Part shown: positions 46,308-58,170 of the stretch, one piece after another
Layout of the letters: every line of letters begins with the position of its first letter
Position numbering within the stretch: the stretch's first letter is position 1
Assembly (NCBI GenBank): GCA_029962745.1
Contig: CM057161.1
Location: 9,222,638-9,286,637, forward strand
From: Echinometra lucunter
Taxonomy: Eukaryota > Echinodermata > Echinoidea > Camarodonta > Echinometridae
Reading direction: 5' to 3'
Length of the DNA stretch: 64,000 nucleotides
Translations under genes and position numbers: made by a program
The notes under the pieces: model-generated
The model's input: only the letters and a program-made list of their open reading frames with translations
What the model was told of the DNA's origin: nothing
The model's database searches: none

Positions 46308-46745
46308 AACCCAACCAATCAAGCCATAGCCCTAAGGAGTAGGTGTTTTTTTTTTTCTTAAACCAGTTGGAGATGATTTTTTTTTCTTCATTTAACTTGA
46401 ATTTCAAGTTTTGTTTTGTGCCAAAGTGTAGTTACTACGCTTACATCAACTTGAAAACGTTGTGCGAGGGTATTGTAATTCAAAGACATCCAGAAATTAG
46501 TAAAGTTAGATAAGAGAAGTTTGGAGAAGCCAGGGATTCCTTTTGGCCTTCAATTTATGTCATGGACATAAAACAACAGCACCGAAAAAAAAAAATGAAT
46601 AAATTGCCCAACCAATCAAGCTATAGCCCTTGATTGAATTAGGGCTATTGAAGTGAAGTAGGTGGTTTTTCTTTCATTCAGTTGGAGTTGATGTTGTTTC
46701 ATGGCATTTCCAGTTTGATTTTGTGCCAATTTTTTGAGAATGTAG
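46308..46745. repeat. Diverged direct repeat, ~130 bp, spaced ~300 bp
   Basis: CCAACCAATCAAGCCATAGC, AGTAGGTG, CAGTTGGAGATGAT and TTTTGTGCCAA occur from 46312. The same series (CCAACCAATCAAGCTATAGC, AGTAGGTG, CAGTTGGAGTTGAT, TTTTGTGCCAA) recurs from 46609. Confidence 0.65.
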
Positions 46746-46842
46746 TATTGCCATGATCACAACGACTTTAATCCCCTAATCTCCGAATATCTTGTTTTGC
46801 ACCAGCTTATACGCCCGTCGCACTGCTAAATCGACTACAATC

Positions 46843-47289
46843 TTAAAGGGAAACTCCACCCAAGAAGTTTCACTGCTTCAATAAAAGGAGATGACTTTGA
46901 GCAGCATTTAAAGAAAGAAATGAGCAAAATCGGTCAAAGAATAAGAAAATTACACTCATTTACATTTTTTAGTAAATTACTCTCGGCTCTGCAAATTGGC
47001 AACACTGATGACATCATATGCGAGCAGCTCTCCATTCACTTTGTACATGAAATTTCACATTTTCTCAATTTTCTTGGAAGTTACACATTTTCTCACCCCA
47101 TAGTCAAGGTATGTTATGTAAAAAGCAATTCTTCGGAACATACGTTGACTATGGGGGTTAAAAATTTGTAACTACCAAGAAAATTTCACATTTTCTCAAT
47201 TTTCTTGGTAGTTACACATTAGAAATGCTATTCAAATTTAAATCCTTCTATTGAAACAGTGAAACTTCTGGGGTGGACTTTTCCTTTAA
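46843..47289. mobile_element. TTAA-flanked palindromic MITE, 447 bp
   Basis: TTAA at 46843-46846 and 47286-47289. The left arm begins AGGGAAACTCCACCCAAGAA and GTTTCACTG. The right arm ends CAGTGAAACTTCTGGGGTGG and ACTTTTCCT, the inverse. A second nested inverted pair (TTTTCTTGG(A/T)AGTTACACATT type, plus CATAGTCAA/TTGACTATG) lies in the middle. Internal GAGCAAAATCGGTCAAAG and CTCTCCATTCACTTTGTACA words relate it to 33992-34582. Confidence 0.75.
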
Positions 47290-48507
47290 GATATGCTAGA
47301 GATTATCGAAAAAAAAAAAAAAACAACTACGGCATGTAGGGTAATGCAGTTTATGTTTTGTCGATTGCCGGTCTGGCGTCCATTCCACAGTATGACTGGT
47401 ATACTTAGCAAGAGAAAAACCAGGTCACATTTTTTGCAAGAATCACCTTTCCACCAGATGTGTCCATCACCCGTTGCGTATATTATTCATACATTATACA
47501 GTTATGAAGGAGGACAGCATTGGCGACGGACCCCAAGACAACCCAGACGTTTTCCTGACTTTGTCATAACACGAGGCGTCACCTCGTTCTACCTGCCATT
47601 GCGAATATGTCCCCATCGCTAACAAACCGATAAATCGTATACACGTACGTATGGGGTTCGCTTCAGTAGCGAACGGGGGTCGGAAGCTGACTGGTGCACG
47701 GTTAATTAAAGCAGAGCGATCGATGTTTGATGTTCTCGTGAACTTGTAAAGCTTCTGGGGGTTAATTATTGGTGGGTTAAAAGAAATAACACGTGTGCCG
47801 CCATTAATGAAAATGACTCGAACCTTTCCTTTTGGATAAGCACAGTGAATGACACTGCTGTATTACAGACAAAAATGACCTTGGGAAATTTCGAAAATTG
47901 AATGAGATAGCCACCTGTATGAAATTTACAACAACAAAAAAAAAAATAAAAAAAAAACCCACAAAAATCTTCCTCGGACATGTCGAACGTATGGGTGGAC
48001 ATACGGAATAAGATCTGTAACCCCCCCCCCCCCCCCTTCTGAATCAAAGTTGGGCTAAAGGGTTATTATCATTATGGTCACTATCTAAAGCTAAACATCT
48101 GCTTGTCAACCCGTAGACTACTTTCATATTCACATTGGTTTGATACATGGACTACCAAGTTCCAGTGGGTTATGGGACACTACCGAAGATGTACGTAATT
48201 AGGTGGTCTGTCAACTTTGACAGAACACCTCTTATTTTCGTCAGATTTTTCTTTCTTCCTTTATTTTTATTCTTCCGACTTTTTTGTGCACACGATAACT
48301 CCAAATCAGCTGGTTCAATTTTCGTCAAATTTTCGTCAATTATCAGGCCTACTGAGAGCAAGTTCCAGCAAGGTTTTCAGCGTCATCAAATCATCTAGGC
48401 GCCATTTTGTGAAAATCACCTTAGGATCATATCTTCATAACGGATGGTCATTTTTTATTCATATTTGGCATGATCAAATTTAATTTTGATCCAATCAATT
48501 TCAGATA
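47290..48507. other. No secure gene
   Basis: Contains a short imperfect palindrome AGGTGGTCTGTCAA/TTGACAGAACACCT (48202-48231) and a C tract (about 48019-48036). A 109-codon frame at 47293-47622 begins at the MITE border and reads through unrelated sequence without a motif. Confidence 0.4.
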
Positions 48508-48785
48508 CCCAGACGCGCGCGTACGTTTACGTCAGCGCGTCAGTGCGCGCGCAAAATTAAAAATACTCAGAATCGCTTCAAATTCATTTTGCATACGTTT
48601 CAGTCCATTTTAAGCATTTCAAAATTTTGCGCGCGTGCAGGTCCTAAATAACGTAAAAACGCCGGTTTTTTTCGCTTGATTTGCATTCCTGACACTTTGC
48701 TTAGCAATTTCCATTACTTTAGAATCGATTTCAACTAACCATACGGTCGCACGCGCGCCAAAGTTCAAAATCCGTGCGCGCGTCT
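48508..48785. other. CpG-dense alternating CG tracts
   Basis: Several GCGCGCG/CGCGCGT clusters (ACGCGCGCGTACG, CAGTGCGCGCGC, TTGCGCGCGTGCAG, CACGCGCGCC, GTGCGCGCGTC) within an otherwise AT-rich stretch. No gene or element border could be tied to them. They are possibly part of an older repeat reaching from about 48190 to 49440. Confidence 0.45.
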
Positions 48786-49435
48786 ATGGGGGAAATAATG
48801 TAAAATTACGCAAAAACATGCCCCTTTAAAATCCGCTAGCTCCTCAGAATGCATGGAGACCCCCAATTTTATTTACATATTCTGAAAGCTTATGAGTTGT
48901 AGATGTGAATCCATGACAAAATTTACTCTTCCGATGCTACGACGTCATCCTATTCTTATGTGAACTCAAAATTTTGATTTTTATTTTTTGACGTTATATT
49001 TTTGGCCTTTAACTGAGACTATCTCGCTTATTCTTTATTAATTTTCGCCGGGATTTCGATATGTTGTAGCTGAGACAATTTTCTACAAATCTGTAATCAT
49101 TTTTGCTCATTTTGATGACGTCATCATGGTCTAAATTCACGATAAACGGTACCATGTCAATTGTTCTCATTTTACGTGTATTCTCCATGGGACATGACAT
49201 TTACGTAATTCTTGGTTATACATTCTCGTCATCTTTGATCAACAACTCCGTTATTTCTGCTTGATTTTCGTCCAACTTTACGTATGTTGTAGCTGATAAA
49301 ATTATCTATACTATACGTCCATATGTTTTTTAACCAGATGTCAGAAACATGTCAAAATTTTTACTGGAAAATATGATTAGAATTTCGTTTTCCATCTACG
49401 TGTTATCTCTATGAGCTGTTTTCAGGTATACCTTT

Positions 49436-49494
49436 TAAGCACTTGCCTCACATGCTCAAGATCCCTGGTTCGAGTCCCGGAGGGGGGGGGGGGG
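49436..49494 (+). repeat. Truncated tRNA-like 3' half with G tract
   Basis: TAAGCACTTGCCTCACATGC is followed by TCAAGATCCCTGGTTCGAGT and CCCGGAGG. This resembles the anticodon-to-T-arm half of a tRNA with a perfect B-box (GGTTCGAGTCC). No A-box or acceptor 5' strand is present upstream and a 16-base G run follows. It is probably a relic of a second, different tRNA-derived SINE. Confidence 0.5.
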
Positions 49495-49499
49495 CTTAC

Positions 49500-52400
49500 A
49501 TTTTGCTTTATTTTTACATTTTATATTACTTTCCTCTTTAGCTATGATTACATATACTGTCACAGTCAATGAAATAAACTGCATGATTTGGCCCGTTATG
49601 ACAATTGCAATGCAGTGCACAGTAGTTTATGTACAACCTTATAGTACAACCCTAAAATCTGATTCGTTAAGGTGAATTAAAGCTTTGGATCACCTTTCCA
49701 TTATGCTGCGATATCAAATCATCCAATTTCTATGACGTTAATCTCATATCGAGACGTAAAAATGTTATCAAAAGTCTTACCAACGACTTTATCACTATCC
49801 ATGTCGAAACCTAAAAGATACCTACAGACCGCGAATTCAAATATCTTGTCATTGTTATTATGTTTCAATTTTTTTTAATGTAAATTAACTTTGTGGGTTT
49901 TTTATTTGTTGGAAATTGAAATGAATGAAATGAAATGAAGTGTACATTGTTAATTATCTCAAGGAAGAAATACATACCGGACATGAATTCAGCAAGTGAG
50001 ATCAAATCAGTAGAAGAGGACCACCAACAAAGCATCTAAATACTGCGAGCTAGCTCAACTTACCATGCTTACTGTACAACTTGTATAGTTTTCGTGTACC
50101 ATCAGAAAAATAAACATAAGATTTAGGGCTCTTTCTTTCGTGCCTTTATTGCAAAAAAAAAAAAATAATAAAAAAAAAAATATATATATATATCCAGGCC
50201 CAGTAATCAGGTAATAAAAAACGTCTAATAATAAAACCCAAAATGAATCGATTGAGGTGTTGAACGCAGTCAGTTTAGGAGAATGGTGTTAAATATAACT
50301 TTATATTACCATTGATTAGAGCTTGTCGACTTGAACTCGTCAGGATATACCGCAAGAACATCGCAAGTATACCGCCATCATTTAACTCTTCTTATTTCGC
50401 CCTACAAGTAATTGGGAAGACATTAGTTGACTAAATAACGATATCTCCATTTTGTTTTTTTTGTTGCAAATAGTACAGTTAAGGGCAGCGTCGACAAGGA
50501 GAGTCAGAAATCGGAAGGTAAAGAATGAAATATGACCGATGGAAGTAGAGACTGTCTTCTCGTCGGACGAAAAAACTCCGGAAGCAGCGTGAGAGGAGCG
50601 CTTCTCGGGAGCCTGGAACTCGGTAGCCGTCCGGATATTTGTCCTTCTAAACGAGCGCACGCAAAATCATTATCAATCAGCGAAAAATCACTTCTGGGGA
50701 GAATTGACTTCACTCAAGCAAACTGAACGCTCTTCTTTTTTTATCTCTGTTTTTTTTTTTTAAGGATGTAAGTTATGGAATGGGAAACGGCTGGATTGGT
50801 GCTGGAAGTTGGAAAATGAGGACATGGTGGGTGTTCGCTTTGGTATTTGCCTTGTCGTGTTATTTGTACAGATTTTGAAAGTAAATTGAGAACATATTCA
50901 GGAAAGGGAGAACAGAAAGACAAGGAAGAGAAAGAGATAGCGACAGAGAGGAACATCGGGAAAGAGAGAATTACAGAGAGCCATGGAGGAAACAATAATC
51001 GCTTTGAAAACAAATTTTGAAACTTGCAATTTATCCAAAACAGGATATACTGTCTAGCATATTAGACAAACCTCAAGAAATTTTCTGTTTTGCTAGTCGA
51101 GACTTTAAGAACAAAAATATCTTTAAAGAGATGGGACTGTAGTTTTTATTTTCCATTAGGCTTCGGTCATGTTGGTGTCAACGGCAAAAGCTGGAAAGGA
51201 AATGAGCAAAACTATTCAAATCACATGTAGCCTTTATGCGAAATTGGAATACCTTTAAGTCGCATTATGGTGTTAATCTCGTCTAGTCTAAACAGTGACC
51301 CGTCTGTCGATATCTAAATACACTTTCCCAAATGGTCTGTGAGATGATGGCTTAAAGGTAGTAGACCACATTTGCATAACATTGTTTCAGAATTTGAAGA
51401 GAAATACGCCAATTTCAATTTTAAATGACAGATATTTATGTAAAACTATCATGTTTTCAAATGTACAACAATATTCCAAAGAATAAGTGACAAGTGAATG
51501 GTTTTACTCTTTAAGCGCCAGGAAGACGCCTTTAAAAAACAAAGAAAATAAAAGAAATTTGTGTTAAATATTTCCTGCTCAATCCTAAACGGGAATGTAC
51601 TGGGATCTAAAACTCAACGAGTGCTTTTCTGTTGCTTAAAGCAATCTACAGTAAAACTTTTGTGCAGATTGGGTGCCACTTGCAAATGTGGGTTACTACC
51701 TTTAACGCCATGTGAAGTCGCAAGAACAGCCACATCGTGTAACAGTCTGTAGAGCTCCGCTTGAAATGAACCCCATGTTGCCAACAGAAAATGATAGTGA
51801 ACCAAAATCATTGTAGACGGATTAAGCTTTTCCACCAAAATATGTAGGATTACCTTGAGGCCGCATATGATGATGATCCTGCCTAGCCTAAACAGTGACC
51901 AATCTGTCGACTGCGTTAGTCATGTTAGTAACAACTCCTAAATGGCATGACGATGGCTTTTCACAATATCTGGACCACTCTAATAGCCTCATCATGTAGC
52001 GATCGGTCGAATTCATGTTAACTCTACCCCCACATTGAAACGTTAGAGACTGCCCAGTGCAAAACATCCATCTATTCGTCATGTTCGTGCATTCCCTTGT
52101 TAATGTATCCGACAATGGCACTCCACATCCATTTTTTCATCGGGAGTTGAGAGACCTAGTCTAGACCTTATTGCTAAAAGGACGCAAGTCACTCACTGCA
52201 CAAAATTTCGCATTTAGTTTAATAAAATGACACCGAAGCTCGTCTGTACAGTTCTATTAACAGTGTTATTGGAAATAAATGCCCGTTTACTTTTTATGTT
52301 ACCGACGTAACATTTTTTTGAAATATTATTTTTTTTCGGGGTCCTATTAAAAGGGATATGCCTCAGATTTTCACATGTTTCTTTATGGCAAAGTAGGGCA

Positions 52401-53461
52401 GTTGTGTTAAGGTTACAGAAATGTGGGGGATATCTCATGACCAGCGATAACTATGTTTATATCTCGACTCTCCCCATGCTCACATTCGCATTCCTTTCTC
52501 GTTCTTGCTTTTCCACAAAGCAACACTTGGCGAGCTTCCTGCACAATCATGGGCGGAGGCGCCGAAAGTGAGACGACAGTGCTTTCTACACGACTAAATT
52601 TTGTAACGTTACTGTATGAAAACTAATTGGTTTTCAGGATTTGTAAAAAACGTATTTTAGAAGATATTTTTCACGACAACAGCATGTTTTATTATGACAT
52701 ATGTAGCTGATGCTTCACCTTGCTAATTCAAAAGTTCGAACTTAATTGTCCACGGAGAGACACCGGGGTATCGATTTTCTTTACCAGTCTATAACTGTCT
52801 ATTGCTTCTAGCCACAATTCTCTGTTACATTCGTTATAAGGCGACTTTTACAAAAAGAAAGAAAAAATATCGAACTGGAAAATGTGAAATGAAATCTCTG
52901 AAAGGTTCTCGCAAAAGTTCTCAATTATCTACTTTATATATTGATATAACGGAACATTGATGGGGCATATGCAGGGGGCATTGCTCTGTATCGTCGTCAC
53001 GTTTGATGTTTGGAATTTGTAAACATGGTAAACTTGATTACTAGATACCGTCTCGAAGAAAAGTGTCCAAAAACACATTGTTTTAGTACTACGTTCGCAT
53101 CCTTCAGACGGGCATTCTGTCTGTTTCTCGTTCTTCCTCTCTCTTTCTCTCTCTCCCTCCCTCTCACACTCTCTGTCTGTTTCTCTCTGTCCCTGTCTCT
53201 GTCCCTGTCCCTGTCTCTCTGGTCCTCTCTTCCTCACCTTCCTGATCATGTACAGGCATCTATGGCAACATTCAGACGACGGAATACCTTCTCCCTTTGA
53301 AATATACACCAAATGGCCATCGGGAGAAGAACCTTATTGTTCGAAAGATACCCTCTCCTTTCCACTTTGTCATTTAACGCCCCTGTGAGAAGATTGGTAA
53401 ATTCGACTTAGTCTTAAACTGTCACAGTCAAGGGAAGATTGCTGAGAATACGTCTAGTATC
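49500..53461. other. No secure gene; GC-rich patch and old duplications
   Basis: An A-rich/TA microsatellite lies at 50153-50192. A GC-rich patch at about 50480-50700 is open in several frames on both strands and has a strong donor (CGGAAG|GTAAAG near 50519), but no consistent exon chain. The phrase GTCTAAACAGTGACC..TCTGTCGA recurs at about 51286 and 51891, suggesting an old ~600-bp duplication. A CT tract lies at 53138-53222. Confidence 0.4.
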
Positions 53462-53463
53462 TA

Positions 53464-53810
53464 CACACTAAGAAAAAAGGTGCAATCTTGCACCCTTCAA
53501 ATGCAACACTGGGAGCACCTTTTACGGTGCAAATTTGCACCTTTTACAAGCTTTTTGCACCTTTAGAGGTGCAATTAGCGGCATTTTGCACCCTAGAGGG
53601 TGCAGAGTTGCACCCTTTTAGAAAAGGTGCAAATTTGCACCTTTTTGTACGCAAAAATCTCTGCACCCTAAAAGGTGCAAACGGGCATTTCAGGGTGCAA
53701 ACAAGAACAAAGAGGTGCATTTTTGCACCTTTTTTTCGTCCGGGGTGCAAGGTTGCGCCCAAAAAGGTGCAGTCAGTGTTGCATTTTGGGTGCAATTTTT
53801 TCTTAGGGTG
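53464..53810. mobile_element. TA-flanked MITE, GGTGCA-rich family, copy 2
   Basis: The better-preserved copy of the 2638-2935 family. CACACTAAGAAAAAAGG is at the left and TTTTTTCTTAGGGTG at the right, with TA on both sides (53462-53463, 53811-53812). The interior has more than a dozen GGTGCA/TGCACC words, several as GGTGCAAATTTGCACC palindromes. Frames across it (103 and 111 codons) are repeat-derived. Confidence 0.82.
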
Positions 53811-53812
53811 TA

Positions 53813-56744
53813 TCATATCTTGAAGCAATAAACATGACAAAGGCTTTTGAGTCAAGATGAGAGATTACAATATGCTATTAAGTTTGCCGTTAATTCTGCT
53901 GCTCAGTAACTGTTATTTCTTCATTTATTCACTGTTTTGCTATCCAGATTACAGCTGGAGTTTTACCGACCTAAAAACTACTTCAGATTGATATTTCAAA
54001 CAAGAAGAATTGGCACCTATTTATGTTTTAATGCCTGAATGTTTAAAATCAATAAAACCAGCCCAGCCGTCTCATAGTCCGTGGTGCAGACACGTACAGA
54101 AATATAACCCCTTTTGGGCCGAGTTGGTAATGAGTGACTACCGTGACTGCAATCTGTATTGGTAAGCATGGTAAGGCAGGATGGTATACCCTGATTTGTT
54201 TTAATCAGGTGAGGATTCACCAGATAGCTCAGAGAATTCACCAGATAGCTCTGGAAGAGACGTGCGCGTGGTCACTCGTAGACTTGAGGCAATTAGCGCG
54301 GGAGAGTTGGACCATTTAAGATTATGGTTCGCCTAGATATACTATCTCATAAACCGGCGCTCGAACTAGGTTAATCCGTGTGTTGGCTACGATTCGAAGT
54401 AGGTCAAGAGTGAAGAGTGAGATAGAGGTGCTGGGGATTTAAAAGAGGGGGCTGGATGAGACAAACTTAAGGAATATCCACCAGAATTGCCCCCCCCCTA
54501 AAAAAATTGATAATGCGAGAGAATGAGGTCGAGAAATGAGAAATGATGGTGAGAAAAGAATCGAGGCTGAACGTAATCCTGATTGCGATGCAGAAAAGTT
54601 GTGGATGTGAGAGACATCAGACAAGAAGGTGAAAGCAAGATGTAATGGAAAGGAAGGGAGTTGGAAAAGGTTTAAAGCTTTGCTCAGCATGTTGCTGCAC
54701 TAACATTGACGATCCTTTTTCCTAGCACGGCAAGATTAATTTTGACGGCTTTTTGAGAAGAAATTTCTTGTTGTAACGTCACATCACTTCTGGAAGAAGC
54801 AGAAGCTTTATTCCTTGTATACCAAGCGTCTGACTTCACAACGTTATTCTGATTATCCCGAACTTCCTTTGCAGTGACCCACATAGGACACTTGGACGCA
54901 GAAAATCCCGTCATATAAGAACAGCACTATGCATGGATATATATAAATTATGACCCGTTTTTTCGGTGTCAATTGCAATGGATCTGATCTCTATACACCA
55001 ATGATACACTCCTTTAAAATGTCACCTTCTCATCAGCATAATTGAAATTATTGAACGGCATCTACATTTCCATTACTTAAAGAAAAAGCTGGCCTGATTG
55101 ATTTCTGTTCAAGTAGCACTGATAAGATCCCAAAGGGATGTTCGCATATGAATATCCGGTGACATAGGACTAGCGAATCGTTAAAAAAGTATTGGCCTCA
55201 TTTTAAAGATGATATAGTTCAGTGAATGAGTGTGATATCGAATATTATGCTTCTTGTCTTAATCAGCTTTTATTTTTTTAGAAGATAATATAATAAAAGG
55301 AGGCCTTTACCCCCCCCCCCTTCCGATTCTTTCTTGATCAAGCGAAAAGTTAAAACTATTTCTGAAATAGATCATCAAACTCAGCATTTGATATGAGGAT
55401 TTCAAGAAAAATATTACAATTTTGAATTTTGATGGGCGAATAAAAATGAACTCGGCTGTATGTTCTTCATTCAACCCATTCAACCGTAAATATATTGACT
55501 AATTTCTGTCTCTTAACATTTATGTTTTGTATCGAAAATGTCAAATTTAAAGGGAGAATTGTACCTCCTTCAACATGTTCAGAAATTTAGTACTGACTAT
55601 GCTGACAAAACTTAATTTTCTTTCAGTATACCTCAGTTCAACAAGTTAAAAAAAAAATCTTAATTTCAGACACGTAAATCATTTTCAATTTTCCGCAACT
55701 CTATTTTTATTTGATTTCCTTTTTTTTTCTTCTTTTTATCTTATTTTTCATTGGATGTCAATCGACATGAACGAGGTATGTGATCGTATTCAAGTCCCGG
55801 GAGAAAATGACCTAATTTTCATTGTTCAGAATGAGGTTAATTATGATTAAATGGGGTTAAACATTTAAAATGTTCTTCAGACCCCCGAGTGTCGTTTCTC
55901 TTGCACAGAAACATAATTTCCACAACCGACTGCGAAATATTTCTTTTATCCAAAGTATTTGCTTTCAAGATTCTTCAGTTCTTCTTCCGTTCTTCGAGAG
56001 CAAATACAGTAAAGGGGCTGTGAACATCCTCGTACATGAAAAGATAATGAGGCATGCCTGTATTCTTGGTAATGTGCATGAATGATTTAACGCATTCTCT
56101 CCCTATATTAATGGAACTTCCAAATATAGCATACGTATGTAATTACCCTCAATTATGTAGACATGCTTTTCCCTCCTTCACCACATTCACTCATTCTTTT
56201 TTTGGCCAATGACTTGGCCTATTATGTTTCTTTATGTGTAAAATTATTTTTGCTCTATCCCTGCCTTTACTCTTTAGAATGGGGGGGGGGGGGGGGAAGG
56301 CCAATTTTGAAAATATCTTAATCAAAAGATAAATGATAACGTTTTAACTGATATGTGTTTCGACAAGTGAAAATTGAATTGAATTGAAAGTGATTCAAAT
56401 AAAACATATTGAACTTATTGAATTGACTCGATTGGGTAAATTCATAGCCTATTTCGCCTCCACACTTTTCCACATCGTTTGGTATCATTACCGCATGGTT
56501 GCTACAAATCGAATATCTGTAGTGGATTCTGACATTTCGCCGCAGTCGAAATCTCATCCATTTAATCATAAAAGAGTTATACAATACACAACAATCGAAA
56601 TCCCATAATCATCTTCTCCGCCTCGTACATTGGCACCAGCGGGCGAGATTTCATTCACTTTGCGACAATGAAATGTATCCCTCGCCGCCCCCTCTTCTCT
56701 CTTTTTTTTTTTTGTTCTTTTTTTTTTCTATTCATCCCGTCATC
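53813..56744. other. No gene seen
   Basis: AT-rich sequence. A short direct duplication AATTCACCAGATAGCTC lies at 54215-54254. A TTAAAGGGAGAATTGTACC half-end at about 55547-55566 resembles one border of the TTAA elements. C and G homopolymers lie near 55309-55320 and 56281-56296. No supported gene. Confidence 0.4.
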
Positions 56745-58170
56745 TCCCGATGGTGAAATCACGTTCCTATCTCGGTCACCGATTGCTTAGAGCTCGATGA
56801 TGAACTCCTTTTCAACCTCGCAGACATGATAGAAATGAGATATAGAGGAGGAGATGGCGTGTGAAAAGTCACGTGATCTGATCTATGTTCTACTTTTTAT
56901 TCCGTACACACATGGTGAGGTGAGGGGTAGATTCTTTTCCCAAATGTTCCAGATAGTATGGAGCTTTTATGAAGCTTTTATTTCAAACCAAGATTCAGAA
57001 ACAGGTGAAAAGTAATTTTTTGATATATAATAATTATCTGTTGCCGATTGCTTAGAGCTAGCTCGAGCGATGTAAACTTCTCACCCATGTGTCACCCCTC
57101 GGACATAACAGAGATACGATCGGAATGACTGATGAGTCACATGATCCGTTTCATGTTGTACTTAATCATCGCATACAAGGCGAGAAATAATTATTTTTCT
57201 ATCCAGGAAGTCCTAGTTGTGAAGCAATGTTTCTGAAACACACTAACTTTTGATGACAATTCATTAATGTTTTTCGATGACATTCATTAACATAGAGTAT
57301 TGATAATAAGCCGTTCGTAGATACAACCTGAGCATGAGCAGATAAAGGTCATTTGAGATAAAACCTGAAACCCACTGACATGAAAAATATTAGAGGCTTT
57401 TGCCGGACATAGCAACAAGCGATGCATGTAAAGCAGGTTAATGGAATAGCTCATCTCTAAGTGCACAGAGATGAAATGCGCATAAATTGGAATACATTGC
57501 CGAACCAGTCTATTGTTCACTCATGGTGCATTCCATGATACCCAGGTGGAAGTATTCTTTCTTTTTTTCACTTAGGGAAATAAAGGATATTCATGAGACA
57601 CCTCTGTCACTTTTGGAGTGACTATTCTGAGTGCACAAAAATGAACTGTCCATGTTCTAAAATATCTGTGGATATTTGATTTCATTTGAGACATGAGTTA
57701 ACTACGATCTGGCTTATTATTTTTCGCACGGAGCAGTGTTATGAGGTCGCCTATTAATGCATCCTCGATGACTCAAACTCACCCTCGCAGACATAGAAAT
57801 GAGATTAGATATACATGGTATGGGAGGAGATTGGCGTGAAGAGTCGCGTCATTTTGGTGAATTTTGGTATCCCGGACACTCAATACATGATTCGATGAGG
57901 GTTTATTTTATATGTTTTTGTAAGAAATAAGCAAATGATTCCGAACCATCTTTATTAAAAGATGAAAAATTTTCTAGCCATTTTAATCAATGAGATGGCC
58001 GACTGCTGCAAGCCCAGTGAACTTTTACTCGCCCTTTTAAATAATTATATAAATACAACTGAGATATATAGGAGAAGACTGGCGTTAAGAGTCACGTGAT
58101 CTGTTTCATGTTGTTTACCATTCCACACAGGACGAGGGAAGGTATTCGTGTCTCGAATGTTCTTAGGAAA
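56745..58170. repeat. Degenerate tandem array, four units
   Basis: Four diverged units around 56750-56960, 57045-57210, 57755-57920 and 58000-58170. They share CACCGATTGCTTAGAGCT or related sequence, CTCGCAGACAT(G)ATAGAAATG, GATATA..GGAGGAGAT(T)GGCGTG, AGTCACGTGATC and a TTCATGTTGT..ATTCC-CACA segment. Spacing is irregular. No coding frame persists through the units. Confidence 0.6.

Noticed and set aside
47293..47622. 109-codon plus-strand frame
   Set aside because: Begins at the border of the TTAA MITE with a poly-Lys stretch from an A run; no domain or splice support.
50382..50726. GC-rich patch open in several frames with a strong donor-like site near 50519
   Set aside because: Both strands are equally open and no consistent exon chain or domain emerges. 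Left as undetermined.
53488..53855. Cys/Phe/Lys-rich frames of 103 and 111 codons on both strands
   Set aside because: Translations of the GGTGCA-rich MITE. The similar frames at 2615-3120 have the same cause.
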